DNA from: Nocardia cyriacigeorgica
Lineage (GTDB): Bacteria > Actinomycetota > Actinomycetes > Mycobacteriales > Mycobacteriaceae
Assembly: GCF_005863245.1 (NCBI RefSeq)
Contig: NZ_VBUT01000006.1
Span: 310,001-374,000, forward strand
Direction of reading: 5' to 3'
DNA length: 64,000 nucleotides
Shown: in pieces, positions 34,079 to 43,026 of the stretch
Layout: every line of letters begins with the position of its first letter
Numbering within the stretch: the stretch's first letter is position 1
Made by a program: the position numbers and the translations under genes
The notes under the pieces: generated by a model
What the model was told of the DNA's origin: nothing
Database searches by the model: none
The model's input: only the letters and a program-made list of their open reading frames with translations

Positions 34079-37000
34079 GTGTCTGATATCGCTATTGTCG
34101 GAATCGGTTGCCGTTATGCGGGTGGCATCGATTCACCGGAATCCTTCTGGGATTTCCTGGTCGACAAACGCGACGGCGTCGTCGATATCCCGGCCGAACG
34201 CTGGGATTACCGCCGCTACTACGACCCGGACCGCCGCACTCCCGGCCGCATGTACACCAAACGCGCCGCTTTCATGACCGGTGACCCCTGGCAGTTCGAT
34301 CCGGACTTCTTCGGCATCTCCCCGCGTGAGGCCGCGGCCATGGATCCGCAGCAGCGGCTCATCCTGGAAGTCGCGTGGGAGGCGCTCGACGACGCGGGCA
34401 TCGCCGGCACCATCGCGGGCGCGCCCATCGGCGTCTACATCGGCGCGTTCACCATGGACCAGCTGGCGGTGTCGATGGCGGGTGAGGCTCTGCCGTTCGT
34501 CGACATGCACACCGCCGTCGGCGCCTCCTACACGATGCTGTCCAACCGCATTGCCTACGCCCTGAACATGGTCGGCCCGGCGGTCACCGTGGATACCGCG
34601 TGCTCGTCGTCGCTGATCGCGGTGCATCTGGCCTGCCAGGCCCTCGACAGCGGCGACTGCGAGGTCGCGATAGCCGGCGGTGTCACCATGCTGTTGCAGC
34701 CCGAACCGTTCGTGTCGATGTGCAAGGGCGGCTTCCTCGCCGCCGACGGCCGCTCCAAGCCCTTCGACGCCTCCGCCGACGGCTACGGTCGCGGCGAGGG
34801 TTCGGGCATGGTCGTGCTGAAGAAGCTCGAGGCCGCCGAACGCGACGGCGACCGCATCTACGCCGTCATCAAGGCCACCGGCGCCAATCAGGACGGCCGC
34901 ACCACCGCCATCACCGTGCCCAACGCCGACCTTCAGGAGGAGCTGGCCAAGAAGGTCACCCGCCGCGCCGGCCTGGCGCCGCACGAGATCACCTATGTGG
35001 AGGCGCACGGCACCGGCACGCCGGTCGGCGATCCGCTGGAATTGCAGGCCATCGGGCGGGCCTATGGCAGGGTCGAGGGCCGCACCACCCCGCTCGGTGT
35101 CGGCTCGGTGAAGGCGCAGCTGGGGCACACCGAGGCGGCCTCGGGTGTCGCGAGCATCATCAAGTCGGCGCTGGCGATCTCGCATCGCACCATCGCGCCG
35201 CAGGGCTGGCTGGAACAGCCCAACCCGGACATCCCGTTCGACGAGCTGAATGTGAAGATCCAGCTCGAGGCCGAACCGGTCGGCCCCGAGGTCGAGCGAA
35301 TGACCGTGGCGGTCAACGGTTTCGGTTACGGCGGCACCAACGCCCACGCGATCTTGCAGGAGTACCGGCCGACCGCCGCTGCCGAACGCGAGCCCAAGCA
35401 TTTCGGTGTGCTGCCGATCTCCGCGCGTAGTGAGCAGGCCGCCCGCGATCTGGCCAGGGGTTTCGCCGAGCGCATCGCCGACGGCGCCGACCCCGCTCAC
35501 CTCGCCGAAGCGGCGTGGACGCGGCGCCAGCACCACCCCTTCCGCACCGCCCTGACCTTCGGCGACGACACCGAACTGGTCCGCGCGCTGGTCGATTTCG
35601 CCTCCGGCGAGGGCCGCGGCGCGACCAAGGTGATCCCGCGTAAGACCGATGAACCGGTCTTCGTCTTCACCGGCATGGGCCCGCAGTGGTGGGCCATGGG
35701 CCGCGAACTGTTGCAGACGCCCGGCGTGTTCGCCGAGGAGGCAGCCCGGATCGACGCGGTCTTCCAGGAGATCTCGGGCTGGTCCATCGTCGAGGAACTG
35801 CTGCGCCCGGAGGAGGAATCGAAGGTCACCACCACCGCGGTGGCGCAGCCGGCCAACTTCCTGGTGCAGGTGTCGCTGTTCGCGCTGCTGGCCGAGTTGG
35901 GTGTGCGCCCGGCGGCAGTGGTGGGCCACAGTGTGGGCGAGGTGTCGGCGGCCTACGTCACCGGCATGTTGTCGCTGCGTGACGCGCTGCTGGTGAGCTA
36001 CCACCGGGCACGGTTGCAGGCGACGACCGCGGGCACCGGCGGCATGCTGGCCGTCGGGCTGGCGCCCGCTGCGGCCGCCGAACTCATCGCCGGTGACGAC
36101 CGGGTGGATATCGCCGCGATCAACAGCCCCAATGCCGTGACCCTGGCCGGTGCGGTCGAGCGGCTGGACGAGATCGCCGAACAGCTCACCGAACAGGGCA
36201 CTTTCGCCAAACGGCTGCATGTGGAGGTGCCCTACCACAGCTACCTGATGGAGCCGATCCTCGACGAGCTGCGCACGGTACTCGCGGATCTGAAGCTGTC
36301 GGATCCGGTGCTTCCGCTGTACTCGACGGTGACCGGTGAGCGGGTGACCAGCGGGGAGTGGGACGCGGAATACTGGTGCCGCAATGTCCGTCAGCCGGTG
36401 CGCTTCGCCGACGCCGTCACCGCGCTGGTGGGCGCGGGCAGCCGGGTGTTCCTCGAGGTCGGCCCGCATCCGGTGCTCGGCGCCAATATCCGCGAGATCC
36501 TGATCGGGGCGGGCGAGACCGGCACCAGTATCGCCACCCTCAGCCGCAAACAGCCCGACTCCGAAAGCCTGCGCCAGACCATCGGCGGCCTCTACACCGC
36601 GGGCGTGCTCGATATCGACGCGCTGTTCGCCGGCCACTCGGTGACCCCGCATATCGACCTGCCGCGTTACCCCTGGCAGCGCACCCTGCTGCACAACGAG
36701 CTGCCCGGACTCACCCAGCGCAAGTACGGCACCCCGGGCGGCTACCCGATGCTCGGCGATCCCGACCTGATGGATCCCGCGACGTGGACGGTCGAGTTGA
36801 GCCTGGCGGCAATGCCCTGGCTGGACGATCATGTGGTGGGCGGCGCGCGGATCCTGCCCGGCGCGGCCTACCTCGATGCCGCGTTGAGCGCTGCCGCGCT
36901 GCGGCACGAGACGGCCACGGTCGCCGTCGAGGACGTCCGTTTCGTGGCGCCGCTGATCATCGCCGACGGCGCGGCCCCGGTGGTCGAGTTCACCGTGGAG

Positions 37001-40000
37001 GAGTCCACCCAGCGCTTCACCATCCGCTCGCGCGGCGCCGCCGAATCGGCCTGGACCATCAACGCGCTCGGCCGCCTGGTCGCAGGCACCTTCGAACCAT
37101 CGAAGGTGGAACTGCCCGACGCCGCGGGCATGCTCGACATCGACCCCGCCGCGTTCTACGCCGGCCTCGCCGAACGCGGCCTGGCCTACGGCCCGGCCTT
37201 CCAGCGCGCCACCTCGGTGCGGATCGCCGACGCCACCGTGCTGGCCACCCTGGACGGCGGCATCGCCCGCGACTCCGGTCATCTCGCGCACCCGTGCGTG
37301 GTCGACGCGGCCCTACAGAGCGTGGCGGCGCTGCTGGCCGGCACCGCCAACTCCCAGGACGGCGCCATGGTGCCGGTCGGCGTCGACGGCGTCCGTCTCT
37401 TCGCGAAGATTCCCGACCAGGTGATCGTGATCGCCCGCCTCGATACCGACGGCGAGCCGACCGCCGACATCGACCTGCTCGACGCCGAACACAACCTGGT
37501 GATGCGCATCGCCGGCATGCGCTTCGGGTCGATCACACCGGGACGCAGTGCGCTGCAACGGATGACCGACTTCTTCTACGAAGACCGCTGGGAAATGCGC
37601 GATCCGGTGGATCGCAGCGGACTGCCCGCGCCGGAAACCGCGTTCACCCTCGTCATCGAGCTGGGTTCGCAGGTGAGCGAGCGCGCGCGGCAGGTCGCGG
37701 GCACCGCGGTGCGCTCCGAGATCGTCACCGTCGGCGATCCGGCGCGCGAGGATCTGGAGACCGCGATGCTCGAGCGGGTCCGCGCCGCCGCGGCCGTCGA
37801 CGGCGTCGAGCGCGTGCACGTGGTGATCGTGGCCGGTTCGGAATACTCCGATATGGACAACCTGTGGACGTTGCGCAGGCTCGCGGTGATGCTCGAAGGC
37901 TTCCTCGAGGACTGGCTCGAACAGCGCTCGGCCGAGGTGTCGATCATCGGTGACGGCTCCATCCACCTGACCCTCATCACCGAACACGCCTTCGCCCATC
38001 CGCAGGACGAGGTACCGCCGAACCCGAGCCATGCCGCGCTCGCCGGTGCCCGCCGGGTGCTGTTGAACGAGCAGCCGCGGCTGCGCTGGCGGCTGGTGGA
38101 CGTCGACGCCGAAACCGGTGACGCGGAGCTGGCCGCCGAGCTCGCCATCGGCGGCGCCTTCACCTACGACCACTCCGACGAGGTCTTCCTGCGCAACGGC
38201 CTGCGCTGGGTGACGGTGGTCGAGGCCTCCCTGCCCGGCCGGCTCGAAGCCATGGACGAGGCGGTGCCGCTGGAGGATCCGGAGGCCAACTTCACCCTGG
38301 AACTGCCGAAATCGCGGGTGCTGTCCCGGCTGGGCTGGCGGCGCTGTGATCGCCGTGAGCCCGGACCGAACGAGGTCGAGATCCGCATCCGCGCGGTCGG
38401 ACTCAACTACAAGGACCCGCTGAAGGTGATCGGGGTTCTCACCGAACGCGAACTCGCGGGCACCTTCTTCGGCACCACGCCTGGCATGGAAGGCATCGGC
38501 ACCGTGGTGCGGGTCGGCGCGCAGGTCGAGCATGTGGCCGTCGGCGATCAGGTCAGCCTCGGATCCAAGGGCATGATCAGCCGGTTCCACACCACCGACG
38601 CCGATCTGGTGCGCAAACTGGCCCCGGACGTGGATCCGGCGCACTGCACCAACGCCACCGCGTTCGCCACCGCCGAGCATTCGCTGCTGGAGCTGGCGCG
38701 GGTGCAGCCGGGGGAGACGGTGCTGGTGCACGGCGCCGCCGGTGGTGTCGGCGCGGCCGCGGTGCAGATCGCCAAGGCACACGGCGCGCAGGTGATCGGC
38801 ACGGCGAGCACCGATGGGCGGCGCGCCTACGTGTTGTCGCAGGGCGCCGACCATGTGCTGAACTCGCGATCGCTGAACTTCGTCGACGATGTGCTCGGCC
38901 TGACCGACGGCCGCGGCGCCGACGTGATCATCTCCTCCGCGCCCGGTGAGATCCTGCGCCAGAACTTCAAGGCCATCGCCGAATTCGGCCGGATCGTCGA
39001 GGTCGGCAAGGCCGACATCTACACCGGCGGCATGCTCGATCTGCGCCACTTCGACAAGAACGTCTCCTACCACTCGATGGACCTGGACCGGATGCTGGCG
39101 TTGCGCCGCCACGCCACCGTCGAACTGGTGCAGCGCAGCTACACCACCATCGCCGCGGGCACCTATCAGCCGCTGCCGTACGAGTCCTACGGGACCGCCG
39201 AGGTGGCCAAGGCGTTCGAGGAGGTCGCGCGGTCGAGCAAGATCGGCCGGGTGGCGCTGAACCTGGAAGACGACGCGCCGCTGGTGCGGCCGCAGATCCC
39301 CGAGGTCGTCATCGACCCGGCGGGCCAGTACCTGATCACCGGTGGTTTCGGTGCCTTCGGCCTGGCCATGGGCCGGTGGCTGGTCGGCAAGGGCGCCACC
39401 CGGTTGACGCTGCTCGGCCGCGGCGGCGCCACCACCGAGGCAGCCCGGCAGCAGCTGGCGATCTGGCAGGACAAGGGCGTGGAGGTCACCACCGAACGCG
39501 TCGACGTCACCGATCCGGAGGCCATCGCCGAGGTCATCGCGCGGGCGCACACCCCGCAGCACCCGCTGCGCGGGGTCTTCCACACCGCCGGTGTGGTGGA
39601 CGACAAACGCATCTCGGTGATGGACCGCGACAGCCTGGCCTCGGTGTTCCGGCCCAAGGTCGATGGTGTGCGCGCGCTGCTGCACGGGCTCACCGCCGCG
39701 GGCGCCGAGCTGGATCTGTTCATCCTGTTCTCCTCCGGTAGCGCGATCTTCGGCGGTGTGGGCCAATATGCCTACACCGCGGCGAATCTCACGTTGCAGG
39801 CGGTGGCGGATGTGGTGGTGCGCAAGGGCGGCAAGGCGCTGGCGGTCGGCTGGGGTCACATGTCCGGTGGCGGTATGGCCGCCGCGGATGAGAACCTCGC
39901 CCGCTACCTGCGCAATACCGGCTTCGACTCGATCGACATGGACGAGGGCACCGAGTACCTGGAAGAAGCGCTGAAACTGGGCCTGCACCACTACGGTGCG

Positions 40001-40480
40001 ATCTTCCCGATCGACTGGGGCAAGGTCGACGCCACCGCGCCGTTCTTCGGGATGACCGGCCGGGTGGAGGCGCAGATCGCGGCGGCGGCCAAGGACGATT
40101 CGGCCGCCGCCCAGCTGGCCGCCGCGCTGCGCGAGCTCGACGAGGGCAAACGCAACGATGTCGTCGCGCATATGCTCGCCGAGCAGCTCGCCTCGGTGAT
40201 GGGTGTGTCGGCGGAATCGATCGACCTGACGGTCCCGGTGCCCGAGCTCGGTCTCGACTCGCTGATGGCGGTGGAATTCGGTGCGCTGATCACCAAGTCG
40301 CTCGGCGTCGACATGGCGTCGTTGCAGATGGGCCGCACCTTCACGCTGGAACAGGCGGGCGCCAAGGTCGCCGCGTACCTGGTGGAGAGCAGCGCAACGC
40401 CGTCGCGTGTGCTCACCGCCCCGGCACCGGAAGCGGCGGAACCGGCTGCGGCAGAGGTGAATACCGAGGTGAACGCATGA
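34079..40480 (+). CDS. Single-module fully reducing type I polyketide synthase (KS-AT-DH-ER-KR-ACP)
   Basis: A 2133-residue megasynthase. KS: Cys175 (VDTACSSS), His310 (EAHGTGT), His350 (LGHTEAAS). AT: FTGMGPQWWAMG near 530, Ser618 (GHSVGE), and VPYHS at 717-721 in place of HAFH or YASH, so its extender unit is not predictable by the usual code. DH: His918 (DHVVGGARILPG) and Asp1076/Gln1080. About 1160-1410 is a structural, non-catalytic stretch with no methyltransferase motif. ER: HGAAGGVGAAAVQIA near 1551. KR: GGFGAFG near 1755 and Tyr1899/Asn1903. ACP: GLDS with Ser2061. A Pro/Ala/Glu tail follows. There is no loading module, docking domain or thioesterase, so it probably works iteratively and makes a saturated chain. 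AGGAG precedes the GTG. The stop overlaps the oxoamine synthase start (ATGA). Confidence 0.95.
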   Translation: MSDIAIVGIGCRYAGGIDSPESFWDFLVDKRDGVVDIPAERWDYRRYYDPDRRTPGRMYTKRAAFMTGDPWQFDPDFFGISPREAAAMDPQQRLILEVAWEALDDAGIAGTIAGAPIGVYIGAFTMDQLAVSMAGEALPFVDMHTAVGASYTMLSNRIAYALNMVGPAVTVDTACSSSLIAVHLACQALDSGDCEVAIAGGVTMLLQPEPFVSMCKGGFLAADGRSKPFDASADGYGRGEGSGMVVLKKLEAAERDGDRIYAVIKATGANQDGRTTAITVPNADLQEELAKKVTRRAGLAPHEITYVEAHGTGTPVGDPLELQAIGRAYGRVEGRTTPLGVGSVKAQLGHTEAASGVASIIKSALAISHRTIAPQGWLEQPNPDIPFDELNVKIQLEAEPVGPEVERMTVAVNGFGYGGTNAHAILQEYRPTAAAEREPKHFGVLPISARSEQAARDLARGFAERIADGADPAHLAEAAWTRRQHHPFRTALTFGDDTELVRALVDFASGEGRGATKVIPRKTDEPVFVFTGMGPQWWAMGRELLQTPGVFAEEAARIDAVFQEISGWSIVEELLRPEEESKVTTTAVAQPANFLVQVSLFALLAELGVRPAAVVGHSVGEVSAAYVTGMLSLRDALLVSYHRARLQATTAGTGGMLAVGLAPAAAAELIAGDDRVDIAAINSPNAVTLAGAVERLDEIAEQLTEQGTFAKRLHVEVPYHSYLMEPILDELRTVLADLKLSDPVLPLYSTVTGERVTSGEWDAEYWCRNVRQPVRFADAVTALVGAGSRVFLEVGPHPVLGANIREILIGAGETGTSIATLSRKQPDSESLRQTIGGLYTAGVLDIDALFAGHSVTPHIDLPRYPWQRTLLHNELPGLTQRKYGTPGGYPMLGDPDLMDPATWTVELSLAAMPWLDDHVVGGARILPGAAYLDAALSAAALRHETATVAVEDVRFVAPLIIADGAAPVVEFTVEESTQRFTIRSRGAAESAWTINALGRLVAGTFEPSKVELPDAAGMLDIDPAAFYAGLAERGLAYGPAFQRATSVRIADATVLATLDGGIARDSGHLAHPCVVDAALQSVAALLAGTANSQDGAMVPVGVDGVRLFAKIPDQVIVIARLDTDGEPTADIDLLDAEHNLVMRIAGMRFGSITPGRSALQRMTDFFYEDRWEMRDPVDRSGLPAPETAFTLVIELGSQVSERARQVAGTAVRSEIVTVGDPAREDLETAMLERVRAAAAVDGVERVHVVIVAGSEYSDMDNLWTLRRLAVMLEGFLEDWLEQRSAEVSIIGDGSIHLTLITEHAFAHPQDEVPPNPSHAALAGARRVLLNEQPRLRWRLVDVDAETGDAELAAELAIGGAFTYDHSDEVFLRNGLRWVTVVEASLPGRLEAMDEAVPLEDPEANFTLELPKSRVLSRLGWRRCDRREPGPNEVEIRIRAVGLNYKDPLKVIGVLTERELAGTFFGTTPGMEGIGTVVRVGAQVEHVAVGDQVSLGSKGMISRFHTTDADLVRKLAPDVDPAHCTNATAFATAEHSLLELARVQPGETVLVHGAAGGVGAAAVQIAKAHGAQVIGTASTDGRRAYVLSQGADHVLNSRSLNFVDDVLGLTDGRGADVIISSAPGEILRQNFKAIAEFGRIVEVGKADIYTGGMLDLRHFDKNVSYHSMDLDRMLALRRHATVELVQRSYTTIAAGTYQPLPYESYGTAEVAKAFEEVARSSKIGRVALNLEDDAPLVRPQIPEVVIDPAGQYLITGGFGAFGLAMGRWLVGKGATRLTLLGRGGATTEAARQQLAIWQDKGVEVTTERVDVTDPEAIAEVIARAHTPQHPLRGVFHTAGVVDDKRISVMDRDSLASVFRPKVDGVRALLHGLTAAGAELDLFILFSSGSAIFGGVGQYAYTAANLTLQAVADVVVRKGGKALAVGWGHMSGGGMAAADENLARYLRNTGFDSIDMDEGTEYLEEALKLGLHHYGAIFPIDWGKVDATAPFFGMTGRVEAQIAAAAKDDSAAAQLAAALRELDEGKRNDVVAHMLAEQLASVMGVSAESIDLTVPVPELGLDSLMAVEFGALITKSLGVDMASLQMGRTFTLEQAGAKVAAYLVESSATPSRVLTAPAPEAAEPAAAEVNTEVNA

Positions 40481-41895
40481 GCGAGTCGGCCCGCGAACTG
40501 GCACGGAAACTGCTGTCCGGCACCGCGACCGCATCCGGTCCCGCGGCCTCCGGGCCGGTCGTCGCACGTCCCGCGGCGGCCCCGGCCCGGCCCGCCGCCA
40601 CGACCGCCGCCTCCGCCCCGCGCAAGCGACGTGGCCCCGGCCGCCAGTTCGCCGACCACCCCGAGGTGGCGGCCATGGTGGCGCGCCGGGCGGCCATCGC
40701 CGGACTCTACGAGCAGACCGGCATGCCCAACCCGCTGTTCCTGCCGCGCACCGGCGCCAACGACGCCACCATGCGCGTCGGCGACCGTGAGCTGGTGAAC
40801 TTCAGCGCCTACAACTATCTGGGGCTGGCCAACCATCCCCGGGTGGTGGCCGGGGCCAAGGCCGCGCTGGACCGCTACGGCGCCTCGGCGTCGGCCAGCC
40901 GCATCCTGGCCGGTGAGATCGCCCTCTACGGCGAACTCGAACGGCGGCTGGCGGACTGGTACGGCGTCGGCGACGCCATGATCACCACCAGCGGCTACCT
41001 CACCAACGCGGGCGTGCTGGGGTTCCTGATGGGCGACGGTGACGTGGCCTTCTGCGATGCCCTGATCCACGGCAGCGTCATATCCGGCACCCAGTGGGCG
41101 GGCTGTCGCCGGATCACCTTCCGGCACAACGACCCCGACGCGCTGCGGTCGGTGCTGCGGATGTCGCGCTCCGGGTTCGACCGGGCGCTGGTGGTGGTCG
41201 AAGGCCACTACAGCATGGACGGCACCGTCGGCCGGGTGAACGAGATGGCCGATATCGCACGCGAATACGACTGCGCCGTCATGGTGGACGAGGCGCATTC
41301 ACTGGGTGTGTTCGGCGCCCGTGGACGCGGTATCCGCGAGCACTATTCGATGGCGGGCGAGGACGTCGACATCTGGATGGGCACACTGTCCAAGGCGCTG
41401 GGCAGCGTCGGCGGTTTCATCGCCGGCGACGCCGACCTCATCGGTGCCATGAAGGCCGCCGCACCCGGCGTCGCCATGCTCACCGGCGGTCCGGCGCCCT
41501 CGGCGGTCGGCGCCGCCCTGGCGGCCCTCGACGTGCTCGACGACGAACCGGAACGCCTGACCAGGTTGTGGTCGAACGCGAAACGGTTCACCGCCTTGCT
41601 GACCGAGCGCGGCATCGACCTGGGCGATTCGCAGGGCACCCCGATCTGCCCGGTGATCGTGCCCGGCGAGATCCGCTCCGGATTCGTCGCCTCGTCGCTG
41701 CTGCAACGGGGCGTCTACGCGGGCAATATCTCCGCGCCCGCGGTCCCGGCGGGCCAGGAGCGGCTGCGTTTCTTCGTCACCTCCGAACACACCGACGAAC
41801 AGCTCACCAGCACCGCGGACCTGCTGGCCGAGGCGATCGCCGCGGCCGAGCACGTGCCCGATCCCACCGCACCGGACAACGAGAGGACGGCCTGA
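40477..41895 (+). CDS. PLP-dependent alpha-oxoamine synthase (KBL/SPT/BioF family)
   Basis: A 472-residue enzyme that joins an amino acid to an acyl thioester with loss of CO2, giving an alpha-aminoketone. Residues about 15-55 are an Ala/Pro-rich tether, then the catalytic fold: FSAYNYLGLANHP near 110, TSGYLTNAG, His198 stacking on PLP (ALIHGS), VVVEGHYSMDGT, VDEAHSLGVFG (Asp271, His274) and GTLSKALGSVGGF with Lys306 as Schiff-base lysine. It shares ATGA with the PKS gene, so the two are made together. The PKS lacks a thioesterase, so this enzyme is the natural candidate for chain release. A biotin role is unlikely because no bio genes are nearby. The amino acid used is unknown. Confidence 0.92.
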   Translation: MSESARELARKLLSGTATASGPAASGPVVARPAAAPARPAATTAASAPRKRRGPGRQFADHPEVAAMVARRAAIAGLYEQTGMPNPLFLPRTGANDATMRVGDRELVNFSAYNYLGLANHPRVVAGAKAALDRYGASASASRILAGEIALYGELERRLADWYGVGDAMITTSGYLTNAGVLGFLMGDGDVAFCDALIHGSVISGTQWAGCRRITFRHNDPDALRSVLRMSRSGFDRALVVVEGHYSMDGTVGRVNEMADIAREYDCAVMVDEAHSLGVFGARGRGIREHYSMAGEDVDIWMGTLSKALGSVGGFIAGDADLIGAMKAAAPGVAMLTGGPAPSAVGAALAALDVLDDEPERLTRLWSNAKRFTALLTERGIDLGDSQGTPICPVIVPGEIRSGFVASSLLQRGVYAGNISAPAVPAGQERLRFFVTSEHTDEQLTSTADLLAEAIAAAEHVPDPTAPDNERTA

Positions 41896-41897
41896 CG

Positions 41898-42971
41898 ATG
41901 ACCGAGCAGATCGCCTTGGGTTGGTCGCGGCCGGGCAGTCCGCGACTGCGTAACCCCTTGCCGTGGCGGTTCAGCCCGCCCAATGCCGAGATCGTGGTGC
42001 CGGTGCTGCACCACCTCACCATCCTCGGCCCGTGGACCATGCTGGTGAACAATATTCATCTGCTGGCCATCGCCCATCCGATCCTGCCCATCGCCGACTG
42101 GGAACTCATCGCGTTGCGCGGCAGCTGGAACTGCGGCGGCCGGTTCGAATGGGAAAACCACGTCCTCACCGCGAAGGTGCTGCGCAAGGACGCCGACTAT
42201 CTGGTCGCGATCAAGGACGGCCCGTCGGCGCCGCTGTGGGACGACCGGCAGGCCGCGATCCTCACCGCCGTCGACGAACTGCACGAGGATCAGCTCATCA
42301 CCGAGGCGACCAAGCAGCGGCTGCTGCGCCATCTGTCGCCGCGCCAGTACCGGGAGCTGTACTCGGTGGGCGCGATGTACGAGGTGCTGGCCATGGTCAA
42401 CAATTTCTGCCCGCCGGCGGAGTTGTTCGATTTCGAGCCGCGCGCGGCCCGCCGCTCGCCCGCCCGGCCGCGTCGCCCGCGCAAGGATCGCCCACTGGCC
42501 CCGGCGCCCGCCGAGATCACCACCGCCACACCGCCGTCGCGCCCGCATATCTGGGTGCCGCACGATCCGGAGATCACCGCCGAATTCGCGCTCAACCATC
42601 CGTGGACGGCGGCGATCGTGCGCCGCATCGACGGTGTGGCGGCCCGGCGGATGAAGCTCGAAGCCGCCGACCGGGAACTGGCCGTGCAGCGCATGCTGTG
42701 GCGCGTCGGCCCGATCGGCGAATGGACCATGCGCTCGGCCGCGTATCCGGACACCGCCGCCCTGGTCGCCGCCGGGCCCGCCGGCCCCGACGCGAGCCCC
42801 GCCCAGTCCGCGCTCATGCGCGCGGTCGACGAGCTGGACACCGAGTACTTCATCAGCGATGACACCTGGGCGCGGTTGCGTCGCCATTTCTCGGTGAAGC
42901 AGCTGCTCGAGCTCGTGCCGCTGGTGGGCATCTACCGGGTGTATGCCGCGATCATGAACAACCGCGGCTGA
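41898..42971 (+). CDS. Two-domain carboxymuconolactone-decarboxylase-like protein
   Basis: A 357-residue protein starting two bases after the oxoamine synthase stop. Residues about 35-170 resemble an AhpD/CMD domain (LPIADWELIALRGSWNCGGRFEWENHVLTAKVL, then VDELHEDQLITEATKQRLLRHL). A basic Pro/Arg linker (about 176-205) leads to a second, more divergent copy (about 220-357: DRELAVQRMLWRVGPIGEWTMRSA, VDELDTEYFISDDTWARLRRHF). Neither copy has the CxxC pair; the first has one Cys in NCGG. The strict coupling to PKS and oxoamine synthase suggests a tailoring or protective role. I know no characterised counterpart. Confidence 0.75.
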   Translation: MTEQIALGWSRPGSPRLRNPLPWRFSPPNAEIVVPVLHHLTILGPWTMLVNNIHLLAIAHPILPIADWELIALRGSWNCGGRFEWENHVLTAKVLRKDADYLVAIKDGPSAPLWDDRQAAILTAVDELHEDQLITEATKQRLLRHLSPRQYRELYSVGAMYEVLAMVNNFCPPAELFDFEPRAARRSPARPRRPRKDRPLAPAPAEITTATPPSRPHIWVPHDPEITAEFALNHPWTAAIVRRIDGVAARRMKLEAADRELAVQRMLWRVGPIGEWTMRSAAYPDTAALVAAGPAGPDASPAQSALMRAVDELDTEYFISDDTWARLRRHFSVKQLLELVPLVGIYRVYAAIMNNRG

Positions 42972-42984
42972 GGTGCCGGCCGGT

Positions 42985-43020
42985 CCGGAATACCGTTCCG
43001 GCCTCGCCGGACGGTATAAA
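42985..43020 (+). promoter_or_regulatory. TetR promoter with nested inverted repeats
   Basis: CCGGAA-N5-TTCCGG (42985-43001) overlaps a longer imperfect repeat whose outer arms are ATACCG (42990-42995) and CGGTAT (43012-43017). TATAAA (43015-43020) is six bases before ATG 43027, a leaderless-type spacing. The element may be the TetR operator, the end of the PKS transcript, or both. Confidence 0.55.
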
Positions 43021-43026
43021 GGCAGC

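Noticed and set aside
34079..40480. Mycocerosic-acid or phthiocerol-type synthase
   Set aside because: No associated FadD, PapA or Mas-type context, no methylmalonyl AT signature, and a PLP enzyme instead of an acyltransferase follows.
34133..40567. Two very long minus-strand open frames (over 1000 codons each) opposite the PKS gene
   Set aside because: The plus strand carries intact KS, AT, DH, ER, KR and ACP motifs. The antisense frames are rich in Arg, His, Gly and Asp with no domain, as expected from high-GC codon structure.
40477..41895. Biotin synthesis gene bioF
   Set aside because: The fold is shared, but the overlap with a PKS, the N-terminal tether and the lack of other bio genes favour a polyketide release role.
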